Source: Dendrocalamus latiflorus (lineage: Eukaryota > Streptophyta > Magnoliopsida > Poales > Poaceae). Taken from it: DNA of 64,000 bases. Numbering within the stretch: position 1 is the stretch's first letter; the number at the start of each line of letters is the position of its first letter. The translations under genes were made by a program, and so were the position numbers. The stretch covers positions 26,189,627 through 26,253,626 of the forward strand of contig CM029645.1 of NCBI GenBank assembly GCA_017311315.1. Reading direction: 5' to 3'. The notes below the pieces were generated by a model. That model did no database searches. It saw only the letters and a list, made by a program, of their open reading frames with translations, and was not told the DNA's origin. This document shows positions 59,514 to 64,000 of this stretch, in pieces.

Positions 59514-59718
59514 CAACCCGACCTGGACCAGCGTTAACAATTTCGCGGACATTTCGGTCCCTTGGAAATTATTTTGTAATACCAAAATTTTAGTTTGAAT
59601 TCAAATCTTGATATGAACTTCAAATATTAGAGCAAGTTTCATCTATATTTTCATCTACATGCAATATCGAGTTCATCCCTATCATCTTTGATAACCTTTT
59701 TTTTCTAAAAATTTTAAG

Positions 59719-60124
59719 TGTTAGAATAGTCCCACCTTGGTTGTGGAAGGGCAACGCACCTAACTTAAAAATGGGGGAGTCCCTCACCTCATTGGCTAAC
59801 TTTTGGGGTGAGAAAGTCCTTACGATCCAACAAGTGGTATCAGAGCCCGGTTCTAACATTTATGGCCCAATGGACACTAGTGTGTGAACGTCTGATGGAC
59901 TGTGACCTTGAGGGACCGTCGGTGTACAGTGAAGGGACCCTGAGGGACCATCGGTGTACGGTGAAGGGGCAGTGAAGTGCTGAGGGACACCAATGTGCGA
60001 AGGGGGAGATTGTTAGAATAGTCCCACATTGGTTGTGGAAGGGCAAGTGACCAAACTTAAAAGTGGGGGAGTCCCTTACCTCATTGGCTAGCTTCTGGGG
60101 TGAGAAGGCCCTTACGATCCAACA
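59719..60124 (+). mobile_element. TRIM: miniature LTR retrotransposon, 406 bp
   Basis: Two 114-bp LTRs (59719-59832 and 60011-60124) run TGTTAGAATAGTCCC to GATCCAACA. A primer site TGGTATCAGAGC (59835-59846) follows the first, and a purine tract GAAGGGGGAGAT precedes the second. The flanks TTAAG and CTAAG match at four of five bases. The LTRs differ at about ten positions, so it is old. The 178-bp interior has no coding and contains a nearly perfect tandem repeat of about 30 bp (GAGGGACCRTCGGTGTACRG). Confidence 0.9.
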
Positions 60125-61149
60125 CTAAGGTTCCATTAAAATTCAAATTACCAAAATTTGAACGAAATCTAAACCAAAATTTTGGTGATTTCGGTAATGT
60201 CGCTGCTCTTTGAATTTTTTTTCCCAAATAAAATTGTTAACCCTGCCCTAGAGCAGCTGCACTTTCACATCAGGTGAGGTCAAATCACGAGGGGTTACAC
60301 TTGAGCTTTCCGTAGAAAACAACCCAATAATATAATACCAAATGCAAATACGAAACACGGTATTTGATAATGTATATTAAAGCGGAGTCCCATTTCTGCA
60401 TGCAGCTGGTAGATATCGATTGTAGGCGTTCGTATTGTCTGGATTTTGGCAATGGCTTATCAACTTTAGCTGAAAATAAATAGGAATAACTAAAAAAAGT
60501 GTTTTTAGATAGAGAGGCTGAGCAGTGAAAAAACAAGAAATGTACGTGTGATGGGAGCGAGAGGAGTGGGATGCTTGATATATTTGTGACATCTATCTTA
60601 TCCTTAAAGCGAGTCGGTAACGAGAGAAATAAAGAAATCGTTTAAAAAAAATTAGATGTTTATATTGATCTTTCTAAACCAAAGCTAGAAGTCAATCATA
60701 CTCTCTTTGAGAGCATAACTGATATCAAATTTGAATTTTGATGACCACAATGTAATCCAACGGGTAAACATTTCAGCTTGAACTTTTTATCTCAGAGATT
60801 GGGACGTGTTGGGGCCATCTCAGCAACTCGGCAGCATCTAATAGGTAGGACCATTTCACCAGTGAATCAACATCAACATTACAACAAGGCACACGGGATA
60901 TGTATGCCAACTCATGAGTTGCATTATTAGTGGGTGAGTTTTGGTATCGGATACGTGCGTCTTCTGAAAATGTAGGCTTATTGGGTAAGCTTTGGTGCAG
61001 TATACTTGTATCATGAGAATGTAGGCTATGCATGCATGCGAATTTTCGGTACTTTTGGCACATTTTGAACTCGTACTTACAAAAATAGCTATAGTCGTGC
61101 GAAAATAACAAAAATAGCACTTCTGTCACCTGGTCACTGAAAGGCAGCG
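60125..61149. other. Intergenic, nothing recognised
   Basis: A minus-strand frame of 126 codons (60773-61153) lacks motifs and is not called. No repeat ends seen. Confidence 0.4.
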
Positions 61150-62166
61150 GCATGGAGCTGACACGTGGGCCTGCAACCTGGCCACCATGCCGATCCCTGC
61201 TTGCCGCCCTACCACCAAACGACAGGTAATTAAGCCAGCTAATTAGTCGATATAATTACCTGACGTAATTAGTCGATGGCTGATGTGGTCGAGTAGCCGT
61301 GGTTGGACATGGTCAATGGCTAAAGTGGTTGAATAGCCGTGGTCGGACGACTGGAATGATTGAATGGTCAAGGTGGTCGAATGGCTGTGGTCGGACGACT
61401 AAAGTGGTCGAATAGCCGTGGTGGTCGAATGGATGTGGTCGAATGGCTGAAGTGATCGAATGGCCGAGATGGTCGAATGGTCATGGTCGGACGGCTGAAG
61501 TAGTCGAATGGACAAGGTGGTTGAATCTACAGTAGTCGGAGATACAGTAGCTGATCGATAGGTTTTAAGTGATCGAAAGCTATAGAGTACAAAGAGTGGT
61601 CAGGACTTGAGAGTGATCGGGAGCGGTCGGAATAGCTGTGGTCATGAACGACCGTGGTCGAATATGGTAGTGGTCAGGATAACGTGGCCGGTGGTCGAAG
61701 GTTGGGAACGGATGCGACTGGAACTACTAATTAAGGCAGGTAATTAAGCCGACTTAATTACCTACCGTTTGATGGTAGGACGGCAGATAAGGGCATGTAC
61801 AATGGAGAGACAGGAGTTCGTCTATAAGATGCTGAAATATGATATAGAGACAGTGAAAAGACGGTTCATACAATGGAGTATTTATTTTAGTGTCTTTAAG
61901 TAATTTAATATTTTGCATGTGGTTAAGATGAACTTGGAGTCTCCAACTCATACAACGTCTTCTTTGTCTGTCTTTAAGTCTCGACTTCAGCGTAGAGACA
62001 AGCTGTTCACCGTCTCTTCGTGAAGAGACGCCTCCGCGTCTCTTGACCATGCAAGGGGTATTTTGCAAAAAGTATTGAGATGGAGACGGCTTGAAGAGAC
62101 CCATTGTACATGCCCTAAGGAGTCGTATGGTAGCCAGACGGTAAGGTCCATGTGTCAGCTCCATGC
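61150..62166. mobile_element. Foldback-type element with TGGTCGAATGG array
   Basis: The left arm (61150-61246; GCATGGAGCTGACACG...) is imperfectly complementary to the right arm (about 61723-61787 and 62116-62166; ...TGTCAGCTCCATGC), which is split by a Tourist-like MITE. Between the arms, 61280-61700 holds some fifteen copies of a TGGTCGAATGGC-like phrase. No coding. The outer ends and target duplication are unclear. Confidence 0.65.
61791..62115. mobile_element. Tourist-like MITE, 325 bp
   Basis: Inverted ends GGGCATGTACAATGG and CCATTGTACATGCCC with TAA duplication (61788-61790 and 62116-62118), as in PIF/Harbinger MITEs. It lies inside the right arm of the foldback element. Confidence 0.9.
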
Positions 62167-62884
62167 TGTCGTTACCCGATAAAAATGCCAAAAACTCATA
62201 TGAATGCGTGATGAATTTGGTTGACGGAAGGTGCCAAGAAACTTCTCCATGTGGACAGGCTTACCTAACATGCGACAGCATGACTTGCGTTCGTTCGGAA
62301 AGGAATTTCGGCTGCGTTACGCCTGCATTGCCCCTAGAGCGTACTCCTTCAATACCCCGCTCCAACCGGCTGCTCCCTTGAAAACAGTAAAAGCCAAAGC
62401 TCCCCCGCTCCAACCGGCTGCTTTCGCCTGTTGGCTTTTAATTAAAATTATAGTTGTTAGTCATTCAATTAAAAAAATAAAATAAATAAAAATAAAAAAA
62501 CACTGATATATTTCACAGACAATATAAAAGAATAAGAGAGAAAAAAAAGGAAAAACACCAAAATTAACAAGCCAACATGTTCATTCCGGTTTCTAGCTTA
62601 TGAAAATTGGAAGGCAGAAGCCGAAGCCACTTGAAATAGGGACTAAGAGGTGTTCAAATCTGCTTCGGTTGCAAGCTTCTATTTGGAGAAATTAGAAGCT
62701 GATTTGAACACCTCAATTTCTAAAAACGGCTTCTCCAAGACGCTTCCAAAAGCTATTGGCTGGCCTTCGTTGCCTCCTCCGCATCTGCGTCTTGCAAAAG
62801 CCGTTTCTAAACTTTGTTCCAATAATTACTTCCGAACGTTACTATTCATTTCAAAAAAAACAAAAGTTTTAGCAAAATAACATA
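62167..62884. other. Intergenic with MITE-like fragments
   Basis: 'gctccaaccggctgct' occurs twice (about 62360 and 62408). The stretch 62590-62880 uses wording like 22516-22805 ('gaagccgaagcc') but lacks defined ends. Confidence 0.35.
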
Positions 62885-63073
62885 GGGTGGGTTCTTTTCA
62901 GTTGTGGTTTATTGTTTTTTATCCTAAAATGAGCGTTGCATGTGAACAAACTGAATACTGATAAGCTACTTAAAAAACTGTCTCGATAAGCCGATTCGAA
63001 ACGGTGATGGAGAAACCATCCCGTTTATTTGTTTAAGGGAAGTCATAAATCATAAACTGAAAAGAACTCATCC
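62885..63073. mobile_element. MITE with GGGTTCTTTTCAG ends, 189 bp
   Basis: Starts GGGTGGGTTCTTTTCAG and ends CTGAAAAGAACTCATCC, complementary with two mismatches. No clear duplication found. Confidence 0.65.
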
Positions 63074-63074
63074 A

Positions 63075-63290
63075 GGTGCGTTCTTTTCAGCTACGGCTTA
63101 TAACTTATAACTATGGTTTATGTTTTTAGCTCTAATGCGAGCACTCGTACAAACGAACCAAAAGTTGATAATTCACTTCTAAAAAGTTATTATAATAAGT
63201 CGCTTCAAAATAATGATGAAGAAGTCGTCCTGTTTGTTTATTCAAAGAAAATTATAAGGTATAAAACTATAAACTATATAACATAACTCA
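63075..63290. mobile_element. Second related MITE, adjacent
   Basis: Starts GGTGCGTTCTTTTCAGC directly after the previous element and follows the same internal order (cttataa..., 'aagtcgcttcaaaat', 'atgatgaagaa'). The right end is degraded in an A-run. Confidence 0.5.
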
Positions 63291-64000
63291 AAAAAAAAAA
63301 CAGCAGCCCCAGCCGAAGCTATCCATTTTGTTGCGCCGTGTGATTTGGCTGTCGTAGCATCCGCGGCACCCACTGGATCACACCAGTTACATGACCTTTA
63401 TTAACCTTTCCTGAGCGATAAATTTAGGCTACGTTTTGTTAAGGAAGCATTCGTGTCAATATTTTGCGCTACTTGTTTATGCTATGCAGACTTACCGGTG
63501 CAATGAACTATGAACAAATTCATGGTTAGTGTTCAAACCACCAATGTTCCGCTTTCAGATTCAAGGATAAAAAAGCAACATATCAGCACATCTCTTACCT
63601 TGCTTCTAGTCCCAATATCGAAACACCTCTGAGAGCTCCGCCTCCCCCATCTTCCTCTCCGAGCCTCTTCATCCTCCTTCAGCCTCGGCCCCTCTCATTC
63701 CTCTCCGGCTCACTGCCGGTGAAGATTAGGATAAGAGACCCACCTCTTGTAAAGCAGTAGTTTCTTAGGTTTTTCTTTGTCTTCTTGTACAGATCTGAGC
63801 TCTCGTGGCCATGTCGCTATCCATCGCCGTCTCCTTGGTGAAGGCTTGCTTCCTAGTCGATGTGCAGACTTCTCCGGTGAGTTCTTGGTGAGGACATCTG
63901 TGGCACCGACAATTTATCTAAATCTATTAAAAGTGCTACTGACTGAAGGCGGAAATACTCATGCGCTTGAGATTGTATTATGAGCCAATGGCTTATATAG
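63291..64000 (+). other. Possible 5' end of a gene at the right edge
   Basis: A pyrimidine-rich segment (63600-63720) followed by an open frame (63777-63983) resembles a grass 5' leader. No domain is visible and the window ends, so no gene is called. Confidence 0.25.

Overview
The window is nuclear DNA from a grass (Poaceae). Gene islands are GC-rich with split or single-exon plant genes, the gaps are AT-rich, and most of the rest is nested LTR retrotransposons and MITEs of kinds typical of cereals. The species cannot be fixed from sequence alone. From memory, a BOP/NPR5-like gene, GRAS genes and a calmodulin-like gene also lie close together near one end of rice chromosome 1. I treat that as a hint of synteny, not as evidence.

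Only three loci look like intact host genes. (1) 11361-13622, minus strand: a two-exon BTB/ankyrin co-activator of the BLADE-ON-PETIOLE/NPR5 class. (2) 46317-47783, plus strand: a single-exon GRAS regulator resembling SCARECROW-LIKE 3. (3) 58686-59228, minus strand: a small two-EF-hand calmodulin-like protein. A second GRAS copy (about 31279-40160) is dead. It is cut into pieces by a hAT-like MITE, a composite insert carrying a truncated copia 3' end, and a 5.2-kb copia element.

Layout. 1-11 kb: old LTR-type repeats, a CACTA transposon remnant, a diverged tandem array, a 629-bp hAT-like element and a 254-bp Mutator-like MITE. 11.3-14.4 kb: the BOP-like gene and its upstream region. 14.6-21.5 kb: LTR fragments and a solo LTR with a perfect target duplication. 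21.5-24.7 kb: MITEs and a young 192-bp tandem duplication. 24.69-30.96 kb: a nearly complete minus-strand copia element. 31.2-40.2 kb: the broken GRAS copy. 40.65-45.66 kb: an LTR element with a second LTR inside it and a hAT-like element inside that. 46.3-47.8 kb: the GRAS gene. 48.07-48.92 kb: a solo LTR. 49-51 kb: LTR-type repeat. 51.8-57.6 kb: an unidentified coding fragment split by an old copia element and by a 2.8-kb Ac/Ds-like element. 58.7-59.5 kb: the calmodulin-like gene. 59.7-60.1 kb: a terminal-repeat retrotransposon in miniature (TRIM). 61-63.3 kb: foldback and Tourist-like MITEs.

The most notable object is the Ac/Ds-like element at 54688-57509. Inside it are four consecutive, correctly phased exons, with introns, of the ribosome-biogenesis gene bystin (ENP1/BYSL). 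Also notable: a copia element with almost identical LTRs whose reverse transcriptase has lost a catalytic aspartate; a 30-bp duplication that rewrites the C-terminus of the calmodulin-like protein; and a T-tract/GGAGGGGG motif shared by three MITEs. Nothing suggests a bacterial or organellar insert, and I recognised no tRNA or rRNA gene.
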